From Nocardioides hwasunensis (GTDB lineage Bacteria; Actinomycetota; Actinomycetes; Propionibacteriales; Nocardioidaceae), in NCBI RefSeq assembly GCF_014779665.1, contig NZ_JACXYY010000009.1, forward strand, positions 124,001 to 188,000: a DNA stretch of 64,000 nt, given 5' to 3'. Position numbers and translations under genes: made by a program. Below are positions 29,201 through 36,028 of this stretch, one piece after another. Under the pieces are notes generated by a model. The model searched no databases, was not told the DNA's origin, and saw nothing but the letters and a program-made list of their open reading frames with translations. Position 1 is the stretch's first letter; each line of letters opens with the position of its first letter.

Positions 29201-31505
29201 CCGCTGCGAGCTGGGCGACCTCGCTCCGAACGGCTCTCGCACACTGACCCTCAGCGGTGGGCTGCCGGCCGGCTACACGGGCGCGGTCGTCAACACCGCG
29301 AGCGTGTCCTCACCGACCGACACCACCCCCGGCAACAACACCTCGACCACCAGCGGCACCGCCGCGCCGGAGGCCGACGTGTCGATCACCAAGACCGCGA
29401 CCCCGGTCGACCCGGTGCCGGGCGAGACCATCACCTGGACCATCGGGGTCACCAACGGTGGCCCGTCCGTGGCCCGCGACGTGGTCGTCACCGACGACGT
29501 GGTCGACGCGATCGCCGACCTGACCGCCACCGGGCCGTGCACGATCGCGGCCGGCAACGAGGTGACCTGCGACCTCGGCGACCTCGCCCCGAGCGACTCG
29601 CGGACGATCACCCTGACCGGTCGCATCCCCGCCGGCTTCCAGGGGTCCGTGGACAACACCGCGACCGTGGACTCGCCGACCGACAGCACGCCCGGCAACA
29701 ACTCGGCGAGCACCCAGGGCGATGCCGACGCGCAGGCCGACGTCTCGATCACCAAGACCGCGAACCCGGTCGACCCGGTGCCGGGCACGGACGCGACGTG
29801 GACGATCGTCGTGACCAACGCCGGCCCGTCGACCGCGCGCGACGTCGTCGTGGAGGACGACGTGCTCGACGACCTGACCGGGGTCACCGTCACCACGGAC
29901 CAGACCGGCACGCCCTGCACGGTGGGCGTCGGCAACCGGGTCTACTGCTCCCTCGGCGACCTGGACCCCGGCACCAGTGCCACGATCACGGTCCGTGGCG
30001 CGGTCCCGGCGCCGTACACCGGGGCGGTCGACAACACCGCCACCGTGTCCTCGCCGACCGACAGCACCCCGGGCAACAACAGCGCCACGACCCAGGGCAC
30101 CGCCCGGCCGAGCGCCGACGTGTCCGTCCTCAAGACGCTCGCCCCGGCCCGTCCGGTGCCCGGCCAGGTCGTGACCTGGACCGTGCAGGTGACCAACGCC
30201 GGCCCGTCGACCGCCCGATCGGTCGTGCTCACCGACGCGGTGGACGCCGCGGTGAGCGGCGTCGTCGCCAGCGCCGAGGCTGGCCCGGACATCTGCGCGG
30301 TCGCCTCGGGCAACGTCGTCACCTGCGACCTCGGCGACCTGGGAGCCGGCACGACGCAGCTCGTCACCATCCGCGGCACGCTGGCGGAGGGCTTCACCGG
30401 CACGCTGGCGAACACCGCACGGGTGGCGTCGCCGACGGACGACACGCCGGCCAACAACGCCTCGAGCGTCGAGGCCGAGGTCGCGCCGCGGGCCGATCTG
30501 TCGATCACCAAGGCGATGGTGCCGACGAGCCCAGTGGCGGGCCGGGACGTCACCTTCACGATGGTCATCAGCAACGCCGGGCCCTCGACCGCACGCGACG
30601 TCGTCGTCTCGGACCCGTTGATCGCCGCACTGCGAGACGCGTCCGCGTCCATGACCGACGGCGGCACCTGCCGGGTCCAGGGCCAGGACGTCACCTGCTC
30701 GCTCGCGACGCTTGCCACCGGCAAGCAGGCGACGATCACCGTGAGCGCGACGATCGACGCGGCCTTCACCGGCGAGGTCGTCAACGTCGCCACCGTCACG
30801 GCGAGCACGCCCGACCCCGACGAGGCCAACAACACCGCTCGGGTGAGCGAGTCCGGGACCGGCACCTGCGCCACGACCGGCGCCGACGGCAAGGTCACCA
30901 TCTGTCCGGACCTCGACATCTCGAAGCAGGTGACGCCGAAGGTGGCCGCCCCCGGCGACACGGTCGCCTGGACCGTCACCGTCACCAACCGGGGGCCCTC
31001 CGCGGCGGCCGACGTCGAGATGGTCGACGAGCTCCCCGCCGACGTCACCCTGGTGTCGGTCAAGGTGGTGCGCGGTCAGGCCGAGGTCACCACGACCAAG
31101 CAGTCGGTGACTGCGGTCTTCGGCACCCTCCGACCGCAGGCCGACGGCGTGGTCCGGATCATCACCCGGCTCGCGGACGATGCGTCAGGGAAGGTGCCCA
31201 ACGTGGCGACCGCCACGTCAGGCTCCCCCGGTGCCGACGACGTCGAGGTGCAGGACCAGGCCGTGGTGGAGGTCAAGGCGGAGGACGCGAACGGCGGCGA
31301 CAACGGCGGCGACAACGGCGGTGACAACGGCCAGGACGGCGGCCAGGACGGCGGCACCGGCAGTGGCAACGACCTGCCTGACACCGGCCTGTCCTCGAGC
31401 GTCGTACCGCTGGGCACGCTCAGCGTGCTGCTGTTCGCCTTCGGCGTGTGGCTCGTGCGCCGCTCGCGGGTCAGCGAGCGGCCGCGTCCAGGTCCGCGCG
31501 GGTGA
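20253..31505 (+). CDS. Giant cell-wall-anchored DUF11-repeat protein (LPDTG)
   Basis: About 3750 residues. A signal peptide (LLRIAAALVLVGVSLALTVV, likely cleaved after ADAA near residue 38) is followed by an N-terminal domain to about residue 350 (SQQTNGSIQITGNV, VLYAGLFWGG), as in other DUF11 surface proteins. Then come 26 tandem DUF11 (Ig-like) units of about 127 residues; a typical unit opens ADVSITKT-(x)-PVPGQ-VTWTL, continues NAGPSVARDVVV and closes NTATVSSPTD-TPGNNSA. A (GGDN)x3/GGQD linker leads to LPDTG (residues 3708-3712), a membrane helix and a basic tail: a sortase-type anchor. The ATG at 20253 follows GAAGGA; ATG 20208 is an alternative. Probably an extended fibrous adhesin or wall stalk; ligand unknown. 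It ends 35 bp inside the convergent pyrE gene. Confidence 0.92.
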   Translation: MPGVRTPLSSLLRIAAALVLVGVSLALTVVVPADRADAAVIRPFTPVFSQQTNGSIQITGNVVMSCGAATTCAQTLNGTVSGSNNNFTMVPLDVDNDASTTRSSSADLAIPTGSRVLYAGLFWGGARTAGTGGVAATGTAENIRFRTPGATGYTTLTADRIDNQTTGNLDYSAYKNVTSQVQAAGNGTYWGADIVGATGVDRYAAWSLVVAVEDPNAPLRDLTVFSGYATVTNNDVIDTSISGFLAPPFGAVGAKFGGVTYEGDQGITGDYFQVNSTRLADALSPSANFFASRVSANGQNITSRNPSSVNTLGVDAKVIDAPGVLPNGATSANLRFATSGDFYYPAALTTQIDLYAPNIQGTKSVTNLSGNSPAKIGDVLEYSMTFSNTGDDPASNAVVSDPIPANTTFVPGSIRVSAGANQGTKTDGADGDQGEYVAGSRTVRVRVGTGATGATTTPVSGGRMIPGNTTTVVFRVRVNAEAAGTTLANTAALAYTAETIGRTYTYQTAEVTTPVADEADVSITKTGAPDPVAAGGNVTYTLSVRNDGPNAAAGVQVVDTLPAGVTYVSSNPSAGSCSIAGQTLTCGLGTIANQATSTVSVVVRVPPDSDATSLTNVARVSATTSDPNPTNNNTSATTTVVRQADMAVTKSASPTNPVPGTNVTYTLVATNNGASRANDVVVTDTLPSALVVRSANSAQGPCTITGSQISCAVGGVAPSQSVTVTIVATVPANAASATLTNTGRVGSSTPDPTPANNSATAAITPAAPSTDLAVTKELVTPAIVAGRPVQYLVTVTNNGPSDATGVTVADAVPANLSGISATSGSGTCTVTGQNVSCLVGALASGASVQVRIGAQLAPGASGRLVNTATVSSTTSDPAPGNNSSTSDQPITTSADLAVTKTAAPVVDGEIATYTIVVTNNGPSVAQSVTISDTIPAPLTYVDSSPAGQCAYAAATTTVTCGVGTIPVGGTATVTVRARTPGDGSGRGVANTATATSPTPDPNTDNNSATYTLPTTSQADVALTKTVSPNPVVAGQTVTWTLTARNNGPSQATGVRIADTVPARVTGVTASSPSGSCAATAGNNVSCTTPTLASGATFVVTVAGTVLPGADAGALTNAANVTATTPVDPSPDNNSASATTEVVTRADVSVVKGGPATAVAGSTADWTMRVRNSGPSTAQAVILTDALPTGVSFVSATSTPAGVTCTAADGQVTCPIGSLAPGAEVLVTVRGAIGSGIPAGTTLANTSGVTSTTTDPTPGNNSSGHSLTTTASSDLRIAKTAEPATLVPGAEAVYTLAVTNGGLSDARGVVVTDTLDGALTLREATIEGGTCSVSGQVVTCTRAVLPVDAVANVRIRALVAADRSTAVANTGSVSSTTTDPTPGNNTSTISSPVSPRADLQVIKTASASQIAAGAGVTYTLTVVNNGPSSATAATVSDTLPAGIVPAAATTTAGTCTVTGQAVSCALGTVVPGSPVTVTITAGTSPDAGTGTRTNTATVASTTADSDPDNNSSSVAVDVVAEADVRVTKNAGADSFVPGGTVSWSIVVNNAGPSTARGIVVTDTVPEGVTVTRAFHGTASACDVSGRQVTCNLGDRAPGQRVVTITGTLASGYAATTLDNTARASTTSPDPTPSNNTDSSTTPISRLTDLEIIKTVSPENPVAGQRVTYTLSAYNNGPSDALNPQFIDQLPAGLTNVVVNRPTLEGTPATAECELRQPVSPGTSDNPTAPTVFCNGPVFRAGLPARVIGSIEATVAPGFTGSLTNTARISSDTIDTVSANNESTVTSQVSSGADLSITKTVTPATPVPGQPVTWTLTARNDGPSVARNVVVRDDVDDAITGLTATTGSTPNPCTIATGNDVTCAIGNLQPGATVTITLTGGLPPGFAGALDNTASISSPTTDPDLANNTASANTTPSGRADVSITKTVTPATPIPGQPVTWTLTARNDGPSVARNVVVRDDVDDAITGLTATTGSTPNPCTIATGNDVTCTIGDLAAGTTVTVTLTGGLPAGFTGSLDNTATVSSPTDTTPGNNSASANTTPTPRADVGITKSVIPLRPVPGQPVTYTLVVTNSGPSVARNVTVNDPVPGALTAVTATTGGTPNRCSVDGSNVVACGLGDLPPSSSVTITIGGNLPPGFTGDLVNTATVASPTDITPGNNTATASGTTAPQADVSISKALSPTAPVPGQDVTYTLVVTNNGPSVARGVTMHDDLADALTGLRVTTNRAGNPCTVAAGNDVTCSFGDLAASGPGSSVVVTIVGGLPASYTGALNNTASVDSVTDSTPANNSATANGTAAPRADVSVTNSLSPNPPVPGQPVTYTIVVTNNGPSVARDVVMRNDVNDDLTGLTASGACAIAAGNDVTCNLGDLAPGASITITLTGGLPAGFTGPLTNTATVSSSTTDTNLSNNTADANATADARANVSISKVLAPSSPIPGRDVRWTVVVSNAGPSVARNVVVRDDVVDAITGLTASTGATPDPCTIAAGNDVTCALGDLAPGTTTTITLTGGLPAGFTGALANTATVSSPTDTTPGNNSATVTGNAAANANVGISKTVQPSNPVPGQEVTWTVVVGNTGPSVARTVVVRDDVNDAITGLTVTGGPCTIAAGNDVTCELGDMAPGDQVVLTLRGDVPAGFTGELSNTATVSSPTDDTPANNSSTASPTTAPGADLSITKTASPTAPVPGQDITWTLTVTNAGPSVAQAVVITDDVNGALTDVTASGPCTVGPDNEVTCNLGDIGVDGADATRTVTITGRVPADYSGDLGNTATVSSPTPDANPANNTSSTDATAEPAADVSITKTAAPSNPVPGRGTTWTVTVTNAGPSVATDVVVRDDVADAITDLTASADRTPNPCSIAAGNDVTCQVGTLGVGDSVTVTITGGVPSGFTGDLVNTATVSSPVDDTPGNNSATTRGAAQPQADVSITKTATPVVPVPGRDVTWTLVVANSGPSIARDVVVTDDVLDAITDLSASAPCTVAIGNVVRCELGDLAPNGSRTLTLSGGLPAGYTGAVVNTASVSSPTDTTPGNNTSTTSGTAAPEADVSITKTATPVDPVPGETITWTIGVTNGGPSVARDVVVTDDVVDAIADLTATGPCTIAAGNEVTCDLGDLAPSDSRTITLTGRIPAGFQGSVDNTATVDSPTDSTPGNNSASTQGDADAQADVSITKTANPVDPVPGTDATWTIVVTNAGPSTARDVVVEDDVLDDLTGVTVTTDQTGTPCTVGVGNRVYCSLGDLDPGTSATITVRGAVPAPYTGAVDNTATVSSPTDSTPGNNSATTQGTARPSADVSVLKTLAPARPVPGQVVTWTVQVTNAGPSTARSVVLTDAVDAAVSGVVASAEAGPDICAVASGNVVTCDLGDLGAGTTQLVTIRGTLAEGFTGTLANTARVASPTDDTPANNASSVEAEVAPRADLSITKAMVPTSPVAGRDVTFTMVISNAGPSTARDVVVSDPLIAALRDASASMTDGGTCRVQGQDVTCSLATLATGKQATITVSATIDAAFTGEVVNVATVTASTPDPDEANNTARVSESGTGTCATTGADGKVTICPDLDISKQVTPKVAAPGDTVAWTVTVTNRGPSAAADVEMVDELPADVTLVSVKVVRGQAEVTTTKQSVTAVFGTLRPQADGVVRIITRLADDASGKVPNVATATSGSPGADDVEVQDQAVVEVKAEDANGGDNGGDNGGDNGQDGGQDGGTGSGNDLPDTGLSSSVVPLGTLSVLLFAFGVWLVRRSRVSERPRPGPRG
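25674..25835 (+). repeat. 162-bp identical direct repeat, copy A
   Basis: Bases 25674-25835 are identical to 26055-26216, offset by 381 bp, exactly one DUF11 unit. Most other units differ at many synonymous sites, so this pair is recent or homogenised. Confidence 0.9.
26055..26216 (+). repeat. 162-bp identical direct repeat, copy B
   Basis: Second copy of 25674-25835, in the adjacent DUF11 unit. Identity ends where the sequence passes from CCTGC to an A/G difference. Confidence 0.9.
31293..31328 (+). repeat. 12-bp tandem repeat (x3) encoding GGDN
   Basis: Three copies of GGCGGCGACAAC (the last with one change) encode the flexible linker before the wall anchor. Such runs can change copy number by slippage without breaking the frame. 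Confidence 0.8.
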
Positions 31506-31998
31506 GGACGGGGCGGACCTCCAGGCCGACGTCGGCCAGGGGGTTCTCCCCTGCCGGTGAGCGGTCGATGGCGCACACGACCACCTCGACCGTCGCGCCG
31601 GCTGCCCGCAGCTCGCGCGTGGCGTCGCGCACGGCACCGCCGGTGGTGATCACGTCCTCGATGATCGTGATCCGCCGGCCGGCGACGTCCGGGCCCTCGG
31701 CGAGCTTGCAGGTGCCGTACTCCTTGGCCTTCTTGCGCACGAAGAGCGCCGGCAGGCCGGTCTTCGCCGACACCATGGTGGCGATCGGGACGCCGCCGAG
31801 CTCGAGCCCACCGAGCAGCTCGGTGTCCTCGGGCAGCAGCTCGAGCATCCGGGTCGCGACCCGGTCCAGCAGCGCGGGCCGGCTCTCGAAGAGGTACTTG
31901 TCGAAGTAGGTGTCGGCGACCTGGCCGGACCGCAGGGTGAACTCCCCGGTCAGGCGGCAGACCGCGTCGATGTCGCGTGCGAGCGTCTCGTCAACCAC
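31471..31998 (-). CDS. pyrE: Orotate phosphoribosyltransferase
   Basis: Adds the ribose phosphate of PRPP to orotate, giving OMP in pyrimidine synthesis. The 175-residue protein carries the type I PRTase PRPP loop ITIIEDVITTGGA and the catalytic-loop segment VRKKAKEYGTCKLAEG. FTLRSGQVADTYFDKY near the N-terminus is the family orotate-binding region. It starts with GTG 11 bp after the sortase stop, so both probably share a transcript. Its last 35 bp overlap the convergent giant-protein gene. Confidence 0.94.
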   Translation of the reverse strand: MVDETLARDIDAVCRLTGEFTLRSGQVADTYFDKYLFESRPALLDRVATRMLELLPEDTELLGGLELGGVPIATMVSAKTGLPALFVRKKAKEYGTCKLAEGPDVAGRRITIIEDVITTGGAVRDATRELRAAGATVEVVVCAIDRSPAGENPLADVGLEVRPVLTRADLDAAAR

Positions 31999-32008
31999 GC
32001 CCTGCAGC

Positions 32009-32719
32009 CTAGGGGGTCGTGCGCTCCTTCGAGGCCAGGTGCCCGAAGGCGACCAAGCGGTCGTCGGTGTGGAACAGCTCCGAGCAGGTGGTCAGGGTGA
32101 GCAGCCGCTGGCCCGGCTCCTGGGCCGGCTGGACGCCGCCGCTCGGGTTGGTCGGCACGTCGTCGAGCACCCAACCGGCGGTGAACGGCACGGTCAGGTC
32201 GGCGCCGCCGGTGTCGAGGACGTAGGTGTAGGTCCACTGCCGCGTCTCGACCACGACCTCGTCGCCGGGCCGGAGCTCGGGCATCGCGCGCAGCGGCTCG
32301 CCGTGGGTGATGCGGTGGGCGGCGATCGCGAAGTTGCCCTTCTGCCCGGCCTTCGCGCTGCTGGTGAAGCGGCCGAAGCCGGCCGCGAGGACCTCGTCGG
32401 TGGTGCCCTCCAGGATGGGGACGGCGTAGTCGTCGCCGAAGCGCGGGATCCGGACGATGGACGAGACCCGCCCCTTGTCGGTCTCGACCGCGTCGTCGCC
32501 GGTCGCGTCCGACTGCGACCAGGAGCGCTCGACCTCGTCGACGAGCGAGCGGTGGGTGCGCTGGGAGACCACGTTGGTGCCCCAGACCTGCCAGGCGACG
32601 TAGCCCCCGAGCACCAGCCCGGCGACCACCAGCAGGACACCGACCCGGCCCAGCCAGCGCGCGCCCGCGCTCGGTTCGGCGGCGCGGTCGGCGGCGCGGT
32701 CGGCGGCGGGGTCGGCCAT
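32009..32719 (-). CDS. Class E sortase
   Basis: A membrane transpeptidase that cleaves a sorting motif and links surface proteins to the cell wall. About 236 residues: a Pro/Ala-rich cytoplasmic start, one signal-anchor helix (RVGVLLVVAGLVLGGYVAWQ), then the class E fold with RIPRFGDDYAVPILEGT, GNFAIAAHRITHG (catalytic His) and LTLTTCSELFHTDDRLVAFG (catalytic Cys and Arg). The ATG at 32719 is chosen over an earlier in-frame start because CAGACT lies 6 nt upstream. The only visible substrate candidate is the adjacent convergent LPDTG protein; characterised class E enzymes prefer LAXTG, so the match is not certain. Confidence 0.88.
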   Translation of the reverse strand: MADPAADRAADRAAEPSAGARWLGRVGVLLVVAGLVLGGYVAWQVWGTNVVSQRTHRSLVDEVERSWSQSDATGDDAVETDKGRVSSIVRIPRFGDDYAVPILEGTTDEVLAAGFGRFTSSAKAGQKGNFAIAAHRITHGEPLRAMPELRPGDEVVVETRQWTYTYVLDTGGADLTVPFTAGWVLDDVPTNPSGGVQPAQEPGQRLLTLTTCSELFHTDDRLVAFGHLASKERTTP

Positions 32720-32725
32720 GGCCGA

Positions 32726-32731
32726 AGTCTG
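32726..32731 (-). promoter_or_regulatory. Putative -10 box of the sortase-pyrE unit
   Basis: CAGACT on the minus strand, 6 nt before the sortase ATG; weaker than the TANNNT boxes elsewhere. Confidence 0.25.
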
Positions 32732-32748
32732 CCAAAGCACCAGTCATC

Positions 32749-32754
32749 TAGCCT
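32749..32754 (+). promoter_or_regulatory. Putative -10 box of the aminotransferase gene
   Basis: TAGCCT, then 6 nt, then the ATG at 32761. Confidence 0.4.
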
Positions 32755-32760
32755 CGGAGC

Positions 32761-33951
32761 ATGTCCGCCACTGCCCGTCGCCTGGCCCACATCCCACCGA
32801 CCGTCTTCAGCGAGATGTCCGCCCTCGCGCTGCGGACGGGAGCGGTCAACCTGGGCCAGGGTTTCCCCGACCGCGACGGTCCGGCGTCCGTGGTCGCGGC
32901 GGCCGAGCGGGCCCTGGAGGGCGGCGCCAACCAGTACGCACCGGGCATCGGCGTCCCTGCGCTGCGCGCCGCGATCGCGCGGCACCAGCAGCGGCACTAC
33001 GGGCTGGAGCTCGACCCCGATCGCGAGGTCGTGGTGACCACCGGGTGCACCGAGGCGATCGCCGCCGCGCTGCTCGGCCTGGTCGATCCCGGTGACGAGG
33101 TGGTCGTGCTCGAGCCCTACTACGACTCCTACGTCGCGATGCTCGACGTGTGCGGCGCGCGGCGACGCCCGGTCACCCTGCGCGCGCCCGCCCACGCCAC
33201 GTCGGCACCGCGGCTCGACCCGGACGAGCTCCGCGCCGCCGTCACCGACGACACGAAGGTGATCCTGCTCAACACCCCGCACAACCCGACCGGCACCGTC
33301 CTCACCCGCGACGAGCTGCAGGTGGTGGCCGACCTCGCGATCGAGCACGACGTCGTCGTCATCACCGACGAGGTCTACGAGCACCTGGTCTTCGACGACG
33401 CCCTCTCGAGCGAGGGGCATGTGCCGATCGCGACCCTGCCGGGCATGTGGGAGCGCACGCTCACCTTGTCGAGCGTCGGCAAGTCGTGGTCCTTCACCGG
33501 CTGGAAGGTCGGCTGGGCCACGGGTCCCGCAGCGCTGGTGCAGGCGGTGCTCGCCGCCAAGCAGTGGCTCACCTTCACCTCGGGCGCCCCGCTGCAGCCG
33601 GCCGTCGCCCACGCCCTCGACCACGAGCCCGACTGGCCCGGGCAGCTGGCCCGCGACCTCCAGGCCCGCCGCGACCTGTTGTGCGAGGGCCTCGTCGGCG
33701 CCGGTCTCTCACCGCGCATCCCCGAGGGGACCTACTTCGCCACCACCGACATCTCCCACCTCGGCTGGGCCGACGGACGCGAGTTCTGCCTCGCGCTGCC
33801 CGAGCGCGCCGGCGTCGTCGCGATCCCCACCCAGGGGTTCTACGACGACGCGGAGGCCGGCCGCCAGCTGGTGCGGTGGGCGTTCTGCAAGGAGCCCGAC
33901 GTCATCCGCGAGGGCGTGCGCCGACTGGCCGGGGCCGACCTGTCGCGCTGA
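32761..33951 (+). CDS. PLP-dependent class I/II aminotransferase
   Basis: 396 residues of the fold-type I aminotransferase family. The Schiff-base lysine is K241 in SSVGKSWSFTGWK; NTPHNPTGTVLT, ITDEVYEHLVFDD and the NQYAPGIGVPALR loop complete the cofactor site. Overall it resembles the kynurenine aminotransferase / glutamine transaminase K / actinobacterial DapC (N-succinyldiaminopimelate aminotransferase) subgroup (opening RLAHIPPTVFSEMSALA). The exact substrate is not resolved. It stands alone, divergent from the sortase and convergent with a membrane-protein gene. Confidence 0.86.
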   Translation: MSATARRLAHIPPTVFSEMSALALRTGAVNLGQGFPDRDGPASVVAAAERALEGGANQYAPGIGVPALRAAIARHQQRHYGLELDPDREVVVTTGCTEAIAAALLGLVDPGDEVVVLEPYYDSYVAMLDVCGARRRPVTLRAPAHATSAPRLDPDELRAAVTDDTKVILLNTPHNPTGTVLTRDELQVVADLAIEHDVVVITDEVYEHLVFDDALSSEGHVPIATLPGMWERTLTLSSVGKSWSFTGWKVGWATGPAALVQAVLAAKQWLTFTSGAPLQPAVAHALDHEPDWPGQLARDLQARRDLLCEGLVGAGLSPRIPEGTYFATTDISHLGWADGREFCLALPERAGVVAIPTQGFYDDAEAGRQLVRWAFCKEPDVIREGVRRLAGADLSR

Positions 33952-33966
33952 CGTCGGCTCCCGCGG

Positions 33967-34665
33967 TCACCGACCCGGGTAGTCCTGCGAGGGGTAGTCG
34001 GTCGAGCCGTAGGACTCGTAGCCGCTTCCCGGCTGTCCGTACGCGCCGCTCGGGCCGACGCCCTTGAACCAGTCGCCCGCTCCGCCGACGAAGAGCAGCA
34101 CGATCACCGCGACCGCACCGATCAGCCACACCGCCGAGATCACGCTGGCGATGCCGAGCAGTCCGAGGACCACGACCACCGCGCTGGAGATGACCAGCAG
34201 GATCCGCGACACGTTCGAGCGGCGCAGGACGAAGATCGCCAGCACGATCGCGATGATCGCCCAGATCGCCAGGCCGCCGACGATCGCCAGGCTCGCTCCC
34301 AGAGCCGCCTCGGGGTCGACGCCGGAGTCACGGACCTCGGGCATCTTCTGCATCTCGGTGATGACCTGGTCCCGGGCCACGATCATGGCCAGACCGACCA
34401 GTCCGAAGAGGCCGGCGGTGAGGGCGGAGAGGACGATGGTGATCCAGGCGGCGGCGGTCACGGTGCCGGGGCGCCTGCTCGGGTCCTGGCCGTAGGCGGG
34501 CTGACCGTAGCTGGGCTGACCGTAGGGCTGCTGACCGTAGGGCTGGCCCGCCGGGGAGCCGTACGAGGGCTGCTGCCCGTAGGGACTGCCCTGCTGGGGC
34601 TGGCCGTAGGGGTCGCTCTGGCCGCCGTAGGGGTTCTGGCTCGGGCCTGGGTCCTGGTCGCTCAT
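33967..34665 (-). CDS. Membrane protein with Tyr/Gly/Gln/Pro-rich N-terminus
   Basis: 232 residues, no recognised enzyme family. The first 65 residues are repeats of the type YGQPxYGQ, likely disordered and cytoplasmic. Four hydrophobic helices follow (AAWITIVLSALTAGLFGLVGLAMIV; LAIVGGLAIWAIIAIVLAIFVL; ILLVISSAVVVVLGLLGIASV; VWLIGAVAVIVLLFVGGAGDWF). The short C-terminal tail is again Gly/Tyr-rich. Actinobacterial genomes carry many such proteins, some implicated in envelope or division complexes; no role can be assigned. The next upstream gene encodes a similarly organised protein. Confidence 0.7.
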   Translation of the reverse strand: MSDQDPGPSQNPYGGQSDPYGQPQQGSPYGQQPSYGSPAGQPYGQQPYGQPSYGQPAYGQDPSRRPGTVTAAAWITIVLSALTAGLFGLVGLAMIVARDQVITEMQKMPEVRDSGVDPEAALGASLAIVGGLAIWAIIAIVLAIFVLRRSNVSRILLVISSAVVVVLGLLGIASVISAVWLIGAVAVIVLLFVGGAGDWFKGVGPSGAYGQPGSGYESYGSTDYPSQDYPGR

Positions 34666-34718
34666 GCGCCCATCTCACCATGACTGCGGTCGTCGGCGCC
34701 TCCCGTGCGCCGCACTCC

Positions 34719-35906
34719 TCAGCGTGCGTCGAGGGAGAACCAGCGCTTGACCTGCACGTTGAGCAGGCACACCACCGTCGCCACCGCGGCGGCAGCCGGG
34801 ACCAGCACGAGAGGCGTGGCGAGCACCAGCGCGAAGCACGCGACGGCGCTGAAGGCGGCGCTCGTCAGGAGCCCCCGGCGCGCCCAGGCGCGCCGTGCCA
34901 TCGCGAATCCGGCGAGCAGCAGCGCCAGCGAGCACCAGACGATGAAGGCCCCGGCCAGCGCGAAGATCGTGCTCCGCACCTGAGCGAGCGTCAGGCCGTC
35001 CTCGACCAGCTGCGGCTGCTGCTGCTGGATCACGCTCATCAAGAACTCCGGCGACAGTCCGGCGATCGCGATCCAGAGCAGGGAGAGCGACAGCAGCCCG
35101 CCCGCGCTGACCACGGTGATGACGAAGGCCGCGACCATCGCGCCAGGTCGTGCCGGCGGGGCCGGGTGCTGCCGCCACGGCTGCTGGGCGTACGGGGACT
35201 GGACGTACGGCGGCTGCTGCGCGAATGGCGCCGCCTGAGGGTGCGGCTGGGGCTGCGAGGGGGCCTGCGGGTAGGGCTGGCCGTAGGGGTTCTGCTGCGG
35301 CGCGGACTGCTGCGGCGGGTGCGGCTCGCCGAACGGTCGCGCGGCCGGCGGCGGCATCGTGGCGTCCGTCGGTCCCGACGCCCCGGAGCCGGAGCGCGGG
35401 GCGCCCCAGATGTCGGTGCCTCCCCGGGCGTCGCCCTTCGTGTCGCTCGACTTCGCCACGGGCGTGGGCGGCGTCCACTTCCCGGTGGCGAACCACTCGC
35501 GGCCCGGGTTCATCCACAGCATGGCCGCACCGGCGGCGACGAACGAGCCGGCCAGGCCACCTGAGGCGAAACCGGTGACGAAGACGGGCACCGCGAAGAT
35601 CGTGAGCGCCAGCCGCGACGACCGGTCGGGCTTGCGGACGTACCACCCGAGGATCGCGGTCGCGCAGGCGCTGGCGGCCGCGACCATGCAGGTGATCCGG
35701 AGGATCTGGGTCGCACCCGGCACCGTGAGGCCGAGATCGGCGAAGGGCGCCTCGCCCAGGAAGTCGCGGATCCCCTGCTGGGTCTCCAGCGATCCGAGCG
35801 TGCTCACCCTCCCCCAGGCGGTGAGCAGGACCATCACCGAGGCGAAGATGACGATGGCCGAGGCCAGGGTCACCTGGGGCGGTCGCTGGGCGGTGGGGGT
35901 GCTCAC
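34719..35906 (-). CDS. Membrane protein with Gln/Pro-rich central region
   Basis: About 395 residues, function unknown. Three to four N-terminal helices (TLASAIVIFASVMVLLTAWG, ITCMVAAASACATAILGWYV, IFAVPVFVTGFASGGLAGSFVAAGAAMLWM) precede a Pro/Gln/Tyr-rich stretch (about residues 190-255, PYAQQP-like units). Four more helices fill the C-terminal part. Two adjacent GTG codons could start it; that at 35904-35906 lies 6 nt after GACAAT and is preferred. The low-complexity segment resembles that of the neighbouring gene, suggesting related proteins in one unit. Confidence 0.66.
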   Translation of the reverse strand: MSTPTAQRPPQVTLASAIVIFASVMVLLTAWGRVSTLGSLETQQGIRDFLGEAPFADLGLTVPGATQILRITCMVAAASACATAILGWYVRKPDRSSRLALTIFAVPVFVTGFASGGLAGSFVAAGAAMLWMNPGREWFATGKWTPPTPVAKSSDTKGDARGGTDIWGAPRSGSGASGPTDATMPPPAARPFGEPHPPQQSAPQQNPYGQPYPQAPSQPQPHPQAAPFAQQPPYVQSPYAQQPWRQHPAPPARPGAMVAAFVITVVSAGGLLSLSLLWIAIAGLSPEFLMSVIQQQQPQLVEDGLTLAQVRSTIFALAGAFIVWCSLALLLAGFAMARRAWARRGLLTSAAFSAVACFALVLATPLVLVPAAAAVATVVCLLNVQVKRWFSLDAR

Positions 35907-35949
35907 CACGCCATTGTCCCAACTGCGTGGTGAGACGTGGGTGAGGGGT

Positions 35950-35970
35950 TTCTCAGGGTCGTTCTCAGGG
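35950..35970 (+). repeat. Direct repeat TTCTCAGGG upstream of the ABC transporter
   Basis: TTCTCAGGG occurs at 35950-35958 and 35962-35970, period 12 bp, about 60 bp before the ABC ATPase start. Could be a regulator site; no adjacent regulator gene is obvious. Confidence 0.35.
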
Positions 35971-36028
35971 GCCGGCTCCGCGCTCTCCCCGATGTGCGCG
36001 GGCGCCCGCCCGCGGCACGGTGTGGGAC

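Larger units (their letters stand above)
21309..31260 (+). repeat. 26 tandem DUF11-coding repeats
   Basis: Period about 380 bp in-frame. Units 1-11 are diverged; units 12-25 are more alike, with recurrent ADVSITKT...PVPGQ and VARDVVV wording. The first and last units are the most divergent. Confidence 0.88.

Noticed and set aside
28088..31324. 1078-codon second plus frame inside the giant gene
   Set aside because: Same reason: repeats make long alternative frames; no start signal and no motifs.
20253..31505. CRISPR-like or satellite array in the repeat region
   Set aside because: The period is about 380 bp, in frame and encodes DUF11 units; there are no short identical repeats with unique spacers.
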